A stretch of DNA of 64,000 nucleotides from Methylohalobius crimeensis 10Ki. GTDB lineage: Bacteria > Pseudomonadota > Gammaproteobacteria > Methylococcales > Methylothermaceae. Position numbers and translations under genes: made by a program. How positions within the stretch are numbered: position 1 is the stretch's first letter; every line of letters begins with the position of its first letter. The stretch spans positions 62,001-126,000 of the forward strand of contig NZ_ATXB01000002.1 in the NCBI RefSeq assembly GCF_000421465.1, written 5' to 3'. A model generated the notes under the pieces. The model was not told where the DNA came from and did no database searches. It saw only the letters and a program-made list of their open reading frames with translations. This document shows, piece by piece, positions 17,228 to 27,116 of this stretch.

Positions 17228-17953
17228 TTAAAGCTCGATTACGCCATCCGGCCGGAACTCATCCACCAAGCGTTGATAGAAATAACCCCGGGGATTACAG
17301 AGCACCCGCGTATCCGCGCAGCGGTAATCGCGGGCCACGTGGGTGTGGCCGTGAAACCAGGCGGTGATCTCGTGTTCGTACATCAATTCCCTAAGATCAT
17401 TGCAATAGGCGAAACGATTGAGCGCGCTGGGGCGATGATCCCAGCTCCAGAAACTCGGCGCATGGTGGGTCACCACCACCGTGGGTCCGGCAAAAGGAAT
17501 TTGCAAGCTTTGTTCCAGCCAGTCTCGGGATGCTTGGTGCAGCATTCGATAATGCTCCAAACGAAAAGGTCCGTTGCCGAAGCGTATCTTATGAAAATCG
17601 TTCAGCGAATCGGCCAACGCCGCCACGTCTTCGTCTTCGCCCCCTAGATCGGTCCACAAAGTGCAGCCGAGAAAACGCACCCCGCCGATCACCTCGCTCC
17701 GGTTCTCCAAAAAATGCACCGGTCCGTCGAGGGCAGCCAGTTCCAGTTGCGCGAGCAAGGTTCCGTGTTCGTGTTTGTAGAACTCATGATTGCCGGCCAC
17801 ATAAACCACCGGCCGTCCCTGTCGGGACAACCATCGCAACCCTTGCAAGCCGACCCCGATATCGCCGGCGGCGACGATCACGTCGGCATTCACCTTGGGT
17901 AACCGCATACCGCCGAACTCCAGATGGATATCGGAAAAATAATGAAGCCTCAC
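17228..17953 (-). CDS. Metallophosphoesterase (calcineurin-like)
   Basis: 241 residues with all metal-binding blocks of the calcineurin-like family in order: FSDIHLE, AAGDIG, AGNHEFYKHE, VVTHHAPS and HGHTHVARDY. It probably hydrolyses a phosphoester in the cytoplasm; no signal peptide is visible. Homologues of this compact type are usually uncharacterised. It is divergent from ispG across 93 bp. Confidence 0.88.
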   Translation of the reverse strand: MRLHYFSDIHLEFGGMRLPKVNADVIVAAGDIGVGLQGLRWLSRQGRPVVYVAGNHEFYKHEHGTLLAQLELAALDGPVHFLENRSEVIGGVRFLGCTLWTDLGGEDEDVAALADSLNDFHKIRFGNGPFRLEHYRMLHQASRDWLEQSLQIPFAGPTVVVTHHAPSFWSWDHRPSALNRFAYCNDLRELMYEHEITAWFHGHTHVARDYRCADTRVLCNPRGYFYQRLVDEFRPDGVIEL

Positions 17954-17970
17954 GTCCCGCCCATTTCCCT

Positions 17971-17976
17971 TATAAT
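17971..17976 (+). promoter_or_regulatory. Possible -10 element upstream of ispG
   Basis: A perfect TATAAT lies 70 bp before the ispG start in the divergent intergenic region. No convincing -35 hexamer is found at 16-18 bp upstream, so this is only a candidate. Confidence 0.3.
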
Positions 17977-18046
17977 GTCCTCTGTTTCAGGTAAATCACA
18001 CCATTATCATCAACAATATTAGCATCTGCGATTCCCAATTGAAGCT

Positions 18047-19276
18047 ATGAGTACACCTGTCATACCCAGAAGATCCTCGTTGGGCGTCAAGGTGGGCCCC
18101 ATCCAAATCGGCGGCGGAGCCCCGGTGGTGGTCCAATCCATGACCAACACCGCCACCGAGGACGTCGCCGCCACCGTCGAGCAAATCCTCGCCTTGGCCC
18201 GCGCGGGTTCGGAAATCGTTCGGATCACCGTCAACACCGACCAGGCCGCCGCGGCCGTTCCCAAGATACGCGAAGCACTGGACCGACGCGATTGCAACGT
18301 TCCCGTGGTGGGAGACTTTCATTTCAACGGCCACAAGCTTCTGGCCAACCATCCGGCGTGCGCCGAGGCCCTGGCCAAATTTCGGATCAACCCCGGCAAC
18401 GTGGGGCGCGGCGCCAAACGCGATCCCCAGTTCGCGCAAATGATCGAATTCGCGTGCCGCTACCAGAAGCCGGTGCGCATCGGGGTCAACTGGGGCAGCC
18501 TGGATCAATCGGTCCTGGCGCGCCTGCTGGACGAAAACGCCGAGCTCGCCAATCCCCGCGATCTGGACGAAGTGATGCGCGACGCGGTCATCACCTCCGC
18601 CCTGGAGAGCGCCGCCAAAGCCGAGGAATGGGGACTTCCCGCCGATCGTATCGTCATCTCCTGCAAGATGAGCGGAGTGCAGGAACTGATCGCCGTCTAC
18701 CAGGAACTCGCCCGGCGCTGCAACTACGCGCTCCATTTGGGCTTGACCGAAGCCGGCATCGGCACCAAAGGCATCGTCGCCTCCACCGCCGCACTCGCGG
18801 TCCTTCTCCAGCAGGGAATCGGCGACACCATTCGCATTTCCTTGACCCCGGAACCCGGCGCCCCGCGCACCAAGGAAGTCGTGGTGGCCCAGGAAATCCT
18901 GCAAACCATGGGGATCCGTTCATTCACCCCGATGGTGATCTCCTGCCCCGGCTGCGGCCGCACCACCAGCGATTACTTCCAGCGTCTGGCCCAGCAGATT
19001 CAAGGGTTCCTCAGGGAAAGAATGCCGGAATGGAAAAATCACTATCCCGGAGTGGAGGAAATGCACGTGGCGGTCATGGGCTGCGTGGTCAACGGCCCGG
19101 GAGAAAGCAAGAACGCGAATCTCGGCATCAGTCTGCCGGGCACCGGCGAAAAACCGGTCGCTCCGGTCTACCAAGACGGACAGAAAACCGTCACTTTGAA
19201 AGGAGATCACATCGCCGAAGAATTTCAGGCGATCGTCGAGCGGTACGTGGAAAACCGCTACGGTAAGCAGGCATAA
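18047..19276 (+). CDS. ispG: 4-hydroxy-3-methylbut-2-en-1-yl diphosphate synthase
   Basis: 409 residues. The N-terminal TIM barrel starts [20 protein letters not shown], with [11 protein letters not shown] and [10 protein letters not shown]. The C-terminal [4Fe-4S] domain shows [11 protein letters not shown] and [13 protein letters not shown], giving the three cysteine ligands. It performs the penultimate step of the MEP isoprenoid pathway and needs reduced flavodoxin or ferredoxin. Length and motifs are normal. No other pathway genes are adjacent. Confidence 0.96.
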   Translation: MSTPVIPRRSSLGVKVGPIQIGGGAPVVVQSMTNTATEDVAATVEQILALARAGSEIVRITVNTDQAAAAVPKIREALDRRDCNVPVVGDFHFNGHKLLANHPACAEALAKFRINPGNVGRGAKRDPQFAQMIEFACRYQKPVRIGVNWGSLDQSVLARLLDENAELANPRDLDEVMRDAVITSALESAAKAEEWGLPADRIVISCKMSGVQELIAVYQELARRCNYALHLGLTEAGIGTKGIVASTAALAVLLQQGIGDTIRISLTPEPGAPRTKEVVVAQEILQTMGIRSFTPMVISCPGCGRTTSDYFQRLAQQIQGFLRERMPEWKNHYPGVEEMHVAVMGCVVNGPGESKNANLGISLPGTGEKPVAPVYQDGQKTVTLKGDHIAEEFQAIVERYVENRYGKQA

Positions 19277-19298
19277 AAAAACCGCTTGGATAAGGTGA

Positions 19299-19313
19299 CC
19301 CGGTACGACCGGG
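19299..19313. terminator. Weak hairpin after ispG
   Basis: A 6-bp stem (CCCGGT/ACCGGG) with a 3-nt loop lies 22 bp after the ispG stop and before the convergent NTF2-like gene. On the minus strand, an oligo-T run follows about 20 bases further on (19274-19280). It may act as a weak bidirectional terminator. Confidence 0.3.
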
Positions 19314-19352
19314 GCCTTTCCCTCGCGGCTGAAAAACCGGGTAGTGAGTCGC

Positions 19353-19784
19353 TTAATTCCAGCGTTGCACCTGGGCCTTCCAGCTTCCGTCCGGTTGGCG
19401 TTTGAAAACGTTGTAGATCACGCCGTCATAGGAATATTTCAAATTCCCATCTACATTCGACCAACGCAGGGTCGAAACCACCGTGTCATCCTTGGCATAG
19501 ATCACATTGCCCAGATCCAACTCATAACGACCGGCTTGCTTGGCCAACAAATGGCGCCAGAATTTCCGAATCGCCCGCGGATCCTTGGTCGCCTCGCCGT
19601 TGGGCATCAGCACCATGGCGTCCTCCGTATATAGCCGCAGCAATGCGTCCACGCTGCCCTTTTTCAATACCGTATTCCATTGGGCAACGGCATTGGCCGC
19701 CACTTGTTTGGACGTGTCTCCGGCCACCGCCCCCTGGGTCATACCCATCGCCAGGGCCGTCATCAACATTAGTTTCTTCAACAT
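19353..19784 (-). CDS. Secreted NTF2/SnoaL-like protein
   Basis: 143 residues. An N-terminal signal peptide (KKLMLMTALAMGMTQGAVA, cleavage after AVA) precedes an NTF2-like cone-fold domain: AVAQWNTVLKKGSVDALLRLY, AMVLMPNG, IRKFWRHLL and a C-terminal WKAQVQRWN. Proteins of this type (DUF4440/SnoaL) are found in the periplasm with mostly unknown ligands. The ATG at 19784 has GAGGT upstream at seven to eight bases. It sits where cvpA-purF usually follows dedD in related genomes. Confidence 0.72.
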   Translation of the reverse strand: MLKKLMLMTALAMGMTQGAVAGDTSKQVAANAVAQWNTVLKKGSVDALLRLYTEDAMVLMPNGEATKDPRAIRKFWRHLLAKQAGRYELDLGNVIYAKDDTVVSTLRWSNVDGNLKYSYDGVIYNVFKRQPDGSWKAQVQRWN

Positions 19785-19975
19785 GGGGTTTACCTCACTT
19801 ACTTTAAAAGTCGAATTTATTATAGATAACAAAACAAAATACTTCAATAATCATATCGTGTTTCCTTTTATGAAATTATAAACGGCAAGACTCCGTCGAC
19901 CTTGATTCTCATAGTAGTCTTTTTCTTTGAAATTCCCGTGACGGGAGCGACAAAAATCGAGAAAGAGAATATTTC

Positions 19976-20401
19976 CTAATCGGGATGGGGAACGACGAAA
20001 CCGTCCAAGGCCAGGCGTTGCTTGATCTCGGCCACCATGGCCTCGGCTTTGTCTTTGTCCAGATAGGGGCCCACGCGCACTCGATACATCACCCCCTCCC
20101 CGGCTTTCACCTTTTCGATGAAGGCGGCGAAACCGGCCTGCCGCAGTCGATTCTGGAGGCTGTCGGCATTGTCCGCTTGGCTGAAACTGCCCACTTGCAC
20201 CGCCCAATCAGCGGGCAGCGGTACTTGAGGCGTGGAAACCCGAGGCAACGCCGGTTCTTCGGATAGGGGAAGCTCGGTCAAAGGGGGGCTGAAATCCGAT
20301 TCGTCGCGCAGCGCATCTTCGAACATCATGGGCAGAAAAATAACCGCCAGCAAGACCAATACCGCCGCTCCCACCAGACGCCGCTTCAGGCGAAGATCCA
20401 T
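19976..20401 (-). CDS. DedD-like SPOR protein
   Basis: 141 residues: a short basic N-terminus, one membrane helix (LVGAAVLVLLAVIFLPMMF), a Pro-rich linker and a C-terminal SPOR domain (WAVQVGSFSQADNADSLQNRL...MYRVRVGPYLDKDKAEAM). This is the organisation of DedD, a divisome accessory that binds septal peptidoglycan. It overlaps the end of folC by 16 bases, the conserved folC-dedD order. Confidence 0.85.
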   Translation of the reverse strand: MDLRLKRRLVGAAVLVLLAVIFLPMMFEDALRDESDFSPPLTELPLSEEPALPRVSTPQVPLPADWAVQVGSFSQADNADSLQNRLRQAGFAAFIEKVKAGEGVMYRVRVGPYLDKDKAEAMVAEIKQRLALDGFVVPHPD

Positions 20402-21690
20402 TGCTTTCCTCCCAAAACCTTCGCGTTCGTAGAGCTACGGAAAAACTCCGCGACTAAAAAAAAGGAGCCGAAAACCACAATAAGACCCTCCGGACCGACC
20501 TGTTGTTCCAAGCAAGCGATCGCCTTCGAGCAATCCCGGAAAGACGCCAGAGGAAAGGGCAAGCCCACTTTCCGGAAAGCCTCGACCAGCCGTTCCCCGG
20601 AAGCGGCGCGAGGATTGTCGGGCAACTCCAGCAATACCCAGGCATCCACCGCCTGACGCATGGCATCCAAAATCCCTTCGATGTCCTTGTCGCACATGGC
20701 GGTGAACAATGCCACGATGCGACGCCCTGGATACTGATTCCGCAAGTATTCGGCAAGCAGCCCGGCGGCCTGGGGGTTATGGGCCACATCCAACAATACC
20801 TGCGGCGGACCGGGCAGGAGTTGATAACGCCCCGGCAGGCGGACCGCTTTCAATCCCTGCACGATCGCATCCTGCGTCACCGGAAGGCGATCGCCCAAGG
20901 CGTGCAAAGCCGCCATCACCATGGCCGCATTGTCCAACTGTTGAGATCCGGGGAGCGCCGGCAAGGGCAGGCGCATCCAGGCGTGCTCCGGCCCCCACCA
21001 ATCCCAATCCCGGTCGCGCCGGCAATGGTCGAAATCGAACCCCAGACGCTGGAGCGATGCTTGGCGCCGATCCGCCTGCTGCAGTAAGGACAAGGGCGGA
21101 CGGCGGTCGCCGATGACGGCCGGACGACCGGGACGGAAAATACCCGCCTTTTCCACCCCGATCCGCTCGCGGGTCTCCCCCAGCCAATCCTTGTGATCGA
21201 TATCGATGCTGGTGATCACCGCCACATCGGCATCGACGATGTTGACCGCATCCAGGCGGCCCCCCAGCCCCACTTCCAACAACTGCACCTGAACTTCCGC
21301 CAAGGCGAAAAGCTCCAACGCCGCCAGGGTGGCGAACTCGAAAAAGCTCAGGCTGATATCGCCGCGAGCTTCGTCGATGCGGGCGAAGACGTCGACGATG
21401 GCCTGATCGGAAACCGGCAGACCGTCGATGCGGATGCGCTCGTTGTAATCCAGAATGTGGGGCGAGGTATAGGCGCCCACCGACACCCCCGCCGCCTTCA
21501 GAATCGCCTCCAGCATGGCCACGCAGGAACCCTTGCCGTTGGTGCCGCCCACGGTGATCGTCACCGGCGGCCGATAATCGGGGCGCAGCGTTTCGAAGAC
21601 CCGCCGGACCCGTTCCAGCCCCAAATCGATCGACCGGGGGTGAAAGGATTGCTGCCAAACCAGCCAGTCGTTCAGGCAAGCGAAACGCAT
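20386..21690 (-). CDS. folC: Dihydrofolate/folylpolyglutamate synthase
   Basis: 434 residues of the Mur ligase family. The ATP-binding loop is VGGTNGKGSCVAMLE. Other marks are TSPHILDYNERI, EVGLGGRLDAVN, SIDIDHKDWLG and the C-terminal domain motif DVAHNPQAAGLLAEYL. It adds glutamate to dihydropteroate and folates. The ATG at 21690 starts five bases after the accD stop; an upstream start would overlap accD. Confidence 0.94.
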   Translation of the reverse strand: MRFACLNDWLVWQQSFHPRSIDLGLERVRRVFETLRPDYRPPVTITVGGTNGKGSCVAMLEAILKAAGVSVGAYTSPHILDYNERIRIDGLPVSDQAIVDVFARIDEARGDISLSFFEFATLAALELFALAEVQVQLLEVGLGGRLDAVNIVDADVAVITSIDIDHKDWLGETRERIGVEKAGIFRPGRPAVIGDRRPPLSLLQQADRRQASLQRLGFDFDHCRRDRDWDWWGPEHAWMRLPLPALPGSQQLDNAAMVMAALHALGDRLPVTQDAIVQGLKAVRLPGRYQLLPGPPQVLLDVAHNPQAAGLLAEYLRNQYPGRRIVALFTAMCDKDIEGILDAMRQAVDAWVLLELPDNPRAASGERLVEAFRKVGLPFPLASFRDCSKAIACLEQQVGPEGLIVVFGSFFLVAEFFRSSTNAKVLGGKQWIFA

Positions 21691-21694
21691 TCGG

Positions 21695-22684
21695 TCAGGA
21701 TTCTTCGCCGCCCTCGCCTTCCGGCGGTGGCGCATCCAGGGGCAAGGTCGGCAACAAGGTTTCTGCTTCGCAGCTCTCCGAGTCGGCGCCGTAACCGGCC
21801 TGCGCAGGCGGCGTTTCCACCTTGGCCGGAGGCTCGGTGTGAGCCAGCATCGCCAGCAAGCTGGACAGGGTATCGCGCAAATCGCGTCGATCCACGATCA
21901 TATCCAGGGCGCCGTACTTGAGCAGGAACTCGCTGCGTTGAAATCCCTCCGGGAGTTTTTCCCGCACTGTCTGCTCGATGACCCGGGGACCGGCGAAACC
22001 GATCAAGGCCCCCGGTTCGGCGATGTTGAGATCCCCGAGCATCGCCAGGCTGGCCGACACCCCGCCCATGGTGGGATCGGTCATCACCGAGATGTAAGGC
22101 AGACCCGCTCCCGCAAGACGTGCCAGAGCGGCCGATGTCTTGGACATTTGGAACAGGGACAGCAGGGATTCCTGCATTCGCGCCCCCCCGCTGGCGGTGA
22201 ACACCACCAAGGGGATCTTGTCCTCCAAGGCGCGATCGACCCCGCGCACGAAGCGCTCGCCCACCACCGACCCCATGGAGCCGCCCATGAAGGCGAAATT
22301 GAACGCCGCCGCCACCAAAGGCCGCCCTTGCAGCAGGCCACGCACCACCACCAGCGCCTCGGATTCCTCGGTGGTTTTCTGCGCCTGAGCCAAGCGGTCC
22401 TTGTATTTCTTGGTATCCTTGAATCTCAGAGGATCGACCGAACGTAACTCCTCGCCGATCTCTTCCCGCGCTTCCGGGTCGAGAAAGAAATGCAAACGCC
22501 GCCGGCCGGAAATCCGCATATGGTGGTTGCATTTGGGGCAAACTTCCTGATTCCGCTCCAATTCGGCCTTGTACAGGATCGCGCTACACGCCGGACACTT
22601 GCTCCACAGGCCTTCCGGTACCCCCCCTTTTCGGTTTCCGTCGGTCCGAATCCGGGCCGGAACCAGTTTCTGGAACCAACTCAT
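21695..22684 (-). CDS. accD: Acetyl-CoA carboxylase carboxyltransferase beta subunit
   Basis: 329 residues. The N-terminal zinc ribbon is [10 protein letters not shown]...[11 protein letters not shown] (four cysteines). The crotonase-like domain carries [16 protein letters not shown] and the oxyanion segment [16 protein letters not shown]. It transfers the carboxyl group from biotin to acetyl-CoA together with AccA. The start overlaps the trpA stop by four bases. The C-terminal 45 residues are a Glu/Pro-rich tail. Confidence 0.96.
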   Translation of the reverse strand: MSWFQKLVPARIRTDGNRKGGVPEGLWSKCPACSAILYKAELERNQEVCPKCNHHMRISGRRRLHFFLDPEAREEIGEELRSVDPLRFKDTKKYKDRLAQAQKTTEESEALVVVRGLLQGRPLVAAAFNFAFMGGSMGSVVGERFVRGVDRALEDKIPLVVFTASGGARMQESLLSLFQMSKTSAALARLAGAGLPYISVMTDPTMGGVSASLAMLGDLNIAEPGALIGFAGPRVIEQTVREKLPEGFQRSEFLLKYGALDMIVDRRDLRDTLSSLLAMLAHTEPPAKVETPPAQAGYGADSESCEAETLLPTLPLDAPPPEGEGGEES

Positions 22685-23502
22685 GCCGCCCTCGCCTCTT
22701 TATCCATCGCCGCACGCATCTCCTTGAGCAGCGCCACGATGGCGGTTTCGATCCGCTCCGGATCCCCCGAGTTTTCCTCCACTTTCTGGACCAGCGCGCT
22801 TCCCACCACCACGGCATCCGCCAACTGGGCCATTTTGGCGGCGGTTTCGGCATTCTTGACTCCGAATCCCACCCCGATGGGCAAGCGGGCCGCGGCGCGA
22901 ATTTCTTCCACTTTGCGCGCCACCTCTTCCAGATCCAGATGGCCGGCCCCGGTCACGCCCTTGAGGGACACGTAGTAAAGATAGCCGCGTCCCGCGGCGT
23001 CGGCCTTCTCGATTCGCCCGCGGGTGCTGGTGGGGGCGAGCAGAAAGATCGGGTCGATGCCGGCTTCGTACAGTAAAGGCAGCATTTCGGCCTCGGCTTC
23101 CTCCGGCGGCAGATCCACCGTCAACACCCCGTCCACGCCCGCCTTGCGGGCGGCCTCGGCGAACGCCCGATAGCCCATGCGCTCGAGGGGATTGAGATAG
23201 CCCATCAGAACGATCGGGGTTTGGATGTCCCGGCGGCGGAATTCGGCCACCATGTCCAATACCTGATGCAGGCTGACGTGATGGGTCAGGGCCCGCTCGC
23301 TGGCGCGTTGGATCACCGGGCCGTCGGCCATCGGGTCGGAGAACGGCACCCCCAATTCCAGAATGTCGGCGCCCGCCGCCGCCATGGCGTGCAGCATCGG
23401 CACCGTGAATTCGGGCCGGGGATCGCCGGCGGTGATAAAAGGAATCAAAGCCTTACGCTTTTCCCGCTTCAAATTTTCAAAGGTAGTCTGAATCCGGCTC
23501 AC
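22681..23502 (-). CDS. trpA: Tryptophan synthase alpha subunit
   Basis: 273 residues. [10 protein letters not shown], then [19 protein letters not shown] holds the catalytic Glu and Asp region; [14 protein letters not shown] and [13 protein letters not shown] follow, and GVGFGVKN closes the phosphate site. It cleaves indole-3-glycerol phosphate and passes indole to TrpB. The GTG start overlaps the trpB stop by four bases (GTGA). Confidence 0.96.
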   Translation of the reverse strand: MSRIQTTFENLKREKRKALIPFITAGDPRPEFTVPMLHAMAAAGADILELGVPFSDPMADGPVIQRASERALTHHVSLHQVLDMVAEFRRRDIQTPIVLMGYLNPLERMGYRAFAEAARKAGVDGVLTVDLPPEEAEAEMLPLLYEAGIDPIFLLAPTSTRGRIEKADAAGRGYLYYVSLKGVTGAGHLDLEEVARKVEEIRAAARLPIGVGFGVKNAETAAKMAQLADAVVVGSALVQKVEENSGDPERIETAIVALLKEMRAAMDKEARAA

Positions 23503-24722
23503 AGCTCGAGTCCCTCCCGTGCGGCGACGGTGTGAATATCCTTGTCCCCCCGTCCCGACAAGTTCACCACGATGGTTTGATCCTTGTCCATCCGGGGGGC
23601 CAGCTTCATAGCGTAGGCGAGTGCGTGACTCGATTCCAGCGCCGGCAGAATACCTTCGACCCGGGTGACTCGATGGAAGGCTTCCAGGGCTTCTTCGTCG
23701 GTGATGCTGACGTAATCGGCGCGGCCCGAATCCTTGAGCCAGGCGTGTTCCGGACCCACCCCGGGGTAATCGAGGCCGGCGGAGATGGAATGGGTTTCGA
23801 TGATCTGACCGTCGTCGTCTTCCATCAGATAGGTCCGGTTGCCGTGCAGCACCCCGGGCCGACCGGCGCACAGGGGCGCGGAATGGTGACCGCTGGCGAT
23901 CCCGTCGCCGGCCGCCTCGACCCCGTACATGGCCACTTCCTCGTGATCCAAGAAAGGATAGAACAGGCCGATGGCGTTGGAGCCGCCACCCACGCAGGCC
24001 ACCAGGGCATCGGGAAGACGTCCGGTCTTTTCCACGCTCTGGCGCTTGGCCTCGCGCCCGATCACCGCCTGGAAATCGCGCACCATCGCCGGATAGGGAT
24101 GGGGGCCGGCCACCGTTCCGATGATGTAGAAGGTATCGTCCACATGGGTGACCCAATCGCGCAAGGCCTCGTTCAAAGCGTCCTTGAGGGTCTTGGAGCC
24201 GGAAGCCACCGGGCGCACCTCGGCGCCGAGCAGGGACATGCGGTAGACGTTGAGCTTCTGGCGCTCCACGTCCACCTCCCCCATGTAGACCACGCACTCC
24301 ATTCCCAACCGGGCCGCCACGGTGGCGGTCGCCACCCCGTGCTGGCCGGCGCCGGTTTCGGCGATGACCCGGCGCTTGCCCATGCGTTTGGCCAAAAGCG
24401 CCTGACCGACGGTGTTGTTGACCTTGTGGGCGCCGGTATGATTGAGATCCTCGCGCTTGAGGTAAATCTGAGCCCCGCCCAGCTCCCGGCTCCAGCGCTC
24501 GGCGTGGTAGAGGGGAGACGGACGGCCGACGTAATCTTTCAGGTCGCGGTCCAGTTCGGCCAGAAAGTCCGGATCGCCGATGTATTTTTGATAGGCCCGG
24601 TTCAGCTCCTCCAGGGGGTACATCAACGTCTCGGCGACGAAGATCCCGCCATAGCGGCCGAAATGCCCATGGGCATCGGGCCATGGATAGTTTTCAATCT
24701 GTTCAGGTGCAGTCGCCATCAT
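23499..24722 (-). CDS. trpB: Tryptophan synthase beta subunit
   Basis: 407 residues, PLP enzyme. [21 protein letters not shown] contains the Schiff-base lysine, [16 protein letters not shown] the catalytic region, and [16 protein letters not shown] the phosphate-binding glycine loop. It condenses indole and serine to tryptophan. Two consecutive ATG codons (24722, 24719) follow GAGAGG; the second has better spacing. The gene overlaps trpF by 20 bases. Confidence 0.97.
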   Translation of the reverse strand: MMATAPEQIENYPWPDAHGHFGRYGGIFVAETLMYPLEELNRAYQKYIGDPDFLAELDRDLKDYVGRPSPLYHAERWSRELGGAQIYLKREDLNHTGAHKVNNTVGQALLAKRMGKRRVIAETGAGQHGVATATVAARLGMECVVYMGEVDVERQKLNVYRMSLLGAEVRPVASGSKTLKDALNEALRDWVTHVDDTFYIIGTVAGPHPYPAMVRDFQAVIGREAKRQSVEKTGRLPDALVACVGGGSNAIGLFYPFLDHEEVAMYGVEAAGDGIASGHHSAPLCAGRPGVLHGNRTYLMEDDDGQIIETHSISAGLDYPGVGPEHAWLKDSGRADYVSITDEEALEAFHRVTRVEGILPALESSHALAYAMKLAPRMDKDQTIVVNLSGRGDKDIHTVAAREGLEL

Positions 24723-25332
24723 TCACCTCTCGTAAAAATGCTTTCATTTTGGCGCGGTCTTTGATCCCCTTGCCGCGCTCCACGCCGGAACTGACGTCCA
24801 CCGCCCACGGGCGGACGCGTTCGATGGCGGCGTTGATATTGCCCGCTTCCAAGCCGCCGGCCAAGATCACCGGCCGGGGCAGATCCTCCGGAATCAAGTC
24901 CCAATCGAAACGCTTTCCGGTGCCCCCCGGCACCCCCGGGTGATAGGCGTCGAGCAGCAACCCCCGGGCACTTTCGAAGCGCTCGGCCTCGCGGCGGAGA
25001 TCGACCCCCTCGGCCATGCGGATCGCCTTGATATACGGCCGATCGAGACGCTCGCAATCGGCCGGGGTTTCATTGCCGTGAAACTGGATGAGATCCAGGG
25101 GCACCCGCCGCAATACGGCCTCGATCGCGGCCGCCCCGGCATCCACGAACAACCCCACCGTGGTCACGAACGGCGGCAGGGCGAGGGCGATCCGCCGCGC
25201 TTGCGCCACTTCCACCGCACGCGGGCTGGGAGGATAAAACACCAAGCCGATGGCATCGACCCCCAATTCCGCCGCCGCCAACGCATCTTCGATGCGGGTA
25301 AACCCACAGATTTTAACTCGGATTCGCGCCAA
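24703..25332 (-). CDS. trpF: Phosphoribosylanthranilate isomerase
   Basis: About 209 residues. [13 protein letters not shown] carries the catalytic Cys, [12 protein letters not shown] and [13 protein letters not shown] follow, and the catalytic Asp lies in [26 protein letters not shown] at 25332 with AAGAGG upstream is the best start; another TTG at 25350 would add six residues. It lies in the truA-trpF-trpB-trpA-accD-folC order. The rest of the trp pathway is elsewhere. Confidence 0.93.
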   Translation of the reverse strand: MARIRVKICGFTRIEDALAAAELGVDAIGLVFYPPSPRAVEVAQARRIALALPPFVTTVGLFVDAGAAAIEAVLRRVPLDLIQFHGNETPADCERLDRPYIKAIRMAEGVDLRREAERFESARGLLLDAYHPGVPGGTGKRFDWDLIPEDLPRPVILAGGLEAGNINAAIERVRPWAVDVSSGVERGKGIKDRAKMKAFLREVNDGDCT

Positions 25333-25405
25333 AATCCCGTTCCTCTTCAACCGCTCTTAAACTGCTTCGCGGCGGTTTGTTTTTTTATGTCATTTGACCG
25401 CTCGA

Positions 25406-26215
25406 CTAAGCGTTGCCGTCCACCCGTTTCAAATCCTGCGGCAAACGATCAAAAATCGGCGGCCGCGGGAGACCGAACTGCTCAGGATACCAAACTCCGG
25501 CCAGATAAAGCCCGTCCGGCGGCGCGGTCACCCCTCCCGAACTGCGATCGCGGGCCCAAAGCACCTCTCGGGCCCAGGCGGGAGGCCGTTTACCGCTGCC
25601 GATGGCCATCAGGACGCCGACGATGTTGCGAACCATATTGTGCAGAAAGGCGTTGGCGATGATGTCGACCCAGATCTCCTCTCCCGCCCGAATCACATCG
25701 AGGAGATAAACCCGCCGAAACGGGCTTTTGGATTGGCAGTAGGGCCCCCGAAACGAGGAAAAATCGTGCTCGCCCAACAAATAGGCCGCACCCTCCCGCA
25801 TCCTTTCCACATCCAGGGGATGATACCACCAGGTGACCCGGCCGCGCAGCAAGGCGGACGCCACCGAGCGGTTGAAGATCCGGTAGCGGTACCAACGCGC
25901 GACGGCCTGGGTGCGGGCATGGAAAACCGGCGCCACCGGGCTGGCCCAAAGGACGCGCACGTCCGTCGGCAGATGGGTATTGGTTCCCTGGACCCAAGCC
26001 CGCCGGGGACGCTCGGCGCGGGTATCGAAATGGACCACCTGTTCCAGCGCGTGAACGCCGGAATCGGTCCGGCCGGAGGCGATGATCCGCACCGGATGGG
26101 CGGCGATCTTACCCAGCCCAGTCTCGACCACAGCTTGGACGGAAGGACTGTGGGTTTGATATTGCCAGCCAGCATAGTGACTACCGTCGTATTCGATTTT
26201 CAGCGCAATCCGCAT
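25406..26215 (-). CDS. truA: tRNA pseudouridine(38-40) synthase
   Basis: 269 residues. The catalytic Asp lies in IIASGRTDSGVHALEQVVHF. Other conserved blocks are EYDGSHYAGWQYQ at the N-terminus, ARWYRYRI and NAFLHNMVRNIVG near the C-terminus. It modifies the anticodon stem-loop of many tRNAs. The gene is separated by 73 bp from the trpF start and heads the operon in the usual gammaproteobacterial order. Confidence 0.96.
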   Translation of the reverse strand: MRIALKIEYDGSHYAGWQYQTHSPSVQAVVETGLGKIAAHPVRIIASGRTDSGVHALEQVVHFDTRAERPRRAWVQGTNTHLPTDVRVLWASPVAPVFHARTQAVARWYRYRIFNRSVASALLRGRVTWWYHPLDVERMREGAAYLLGEHDFSSFRGPYCQSKSPFRRVYLLDVIRAGEEIWVDIIANAFLHNMVRNIVGVLMAIGSGKRPPAWAREVLWARDRSSGGVTAPPDGLYLAGVWYPEQFGLPRPPIFDRLPQDLKRVDGNA

Positions 26216-26246
26216 CTCAACGATTGTTTATGGGAGATTATAGGGG

Positions 26247-26323
26247 GCGACCGGCCGGTTTATGGAGTTTATGGAGCGACCGGCCGGTTTATAGAGTAGG
26301 GGCGACCGGCCGGTCGCCCCTAC
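26247..26323. repeat. Triplicated GCGACCGGCCGG repeat ending in a 28-bp palindrome
   Basis: The core GCGACCGGCCGG recurs at 26247, 26276 and 26302, separated by TTTATGGAGT-like spacers. The last copy belongs to a perfect 28-bp palindrome (26296-26323) with outer ends GTAGGGGC and GCCCCTAC. It fills the gap between truA and rluB and overlaps the rluB 3' end. It could form a strong hairpin in RNA from either strand. Confidence 0.75.
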
Positions 26324-27116
26324 TAAGTTGCTTGACCTCGGCCCGGCTCAGCTCGTGGAGACGCCCCGACGCCAACCCCTCCGGCAACACGATCGACCCG
26401 TAACGAATGCGAATCAAACGGCTCACGGTCACGCCCGCCGATTCCCACAGGCGCCGCACGATACGGTTGCGCCCTTCTGTCAAAACCACCTTGTACCAGC
26501 GGTTGGCGCCTTCCCCGCCGGCGGGTTCGATGGATTCGAAGCGGGCCGGGCCGTCGTCCAAGTTCACTTCCCGCTGCAAGCGGCTGAGGACGGCATCGTC
26601 GACCTTGCCGTAAACCCGCACCGCGTATTCGCGTTCCAATGCCCGGGAGGGATGCATGAGCCGGTTGGCCAGTTCACCCCGATTGGTGAACAGCAGCAAG
26701 CCTTCGGTGTTGATGTCCAGGCGGCCCACGTTGACCCAGCGCCCCTTGGTCAACTTCGGCAACCGCTTGAAGACGGTGGGGCGCCCTTCCGGATCGCGCC
26801 GGGTGACCACCTCGCCCACCGGCTTGTGATAAACCAGCACCCGGACCACCCCGCCCAAACGTTTGCTCAGATTGACCGGGCGGCCCTTGAGCTGAATCCG
26901 GTCGCCCGCGTGCCAACGCTCGCCCAAGCGGGCGAGTCGGCCGTTGATCCGTACCTGACCCTGGCGGATCCATTCCTCGATCCGGCGGCGCGAGCCCAAG
27001 CCGGCGTGGGCGAGCACCTTGTGCAGGCGCTCGCCGTCCGGCAAATTCTCGTCGGCGGGGGATTCAGGTGTGTGCGTCCGGCGTCGAGGCCGGGGCGTCG
27101 GTCTGTTCTTCTTCAT
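26289..27116 (-). CDS. rluB: 23S rRNA pseudouridine synthase (RluB-type)
   Basis: 275 residues. An arginine-rich N-terminus is followed by an S4 domain (ERLHKVLAHAGLGSRRRIEEWIRQGQVRING) and the RsuA/RluB catalytic domain with the nucleophile Asp in VGRLDINTEGLLLFTNRGELANRLMHPS. It modifies 23S rRNA near position 2605 if it is a true RluB. The last ten or so codons and the stop come from the palindromic repeat downstream, so the native C-terminus has been replaced. The start overlaps scpB by about 50 bases. Confidence 0.92.
   Translation of the reverse strand: MKKNRPTPRPRRRTHTPESPADENLPDGERLHKVLAHAGLGSRRRIEEWIRQGQVRINGRLARLGERWHAGDRIQLKGRPVNLSKRLGGVVRVLVYHKPVGEVVTRRDPEGRPTVFKRLPKLTKGRWVNVGRLDINTEGLLLFTNRGELANRLMHPSRALEREYAVRVYGKVDDAVLSRLQREVNLDDGPARFESIEPAGGEGANRWYKVVLTEGRNRIVRRLWESAGVTVSRLIRIRYGSIVLPEGLASGRLHELSRAEVKQLSRGDRPVAPTL

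Noticed and set aside
22681-24684. Single 667-codon frame covering trpA and part of trpB
   Set aside because: Only the last 273 codons are TrpA; the earlier part is a shadow of trpB. The GTG at 23502 is the true start.
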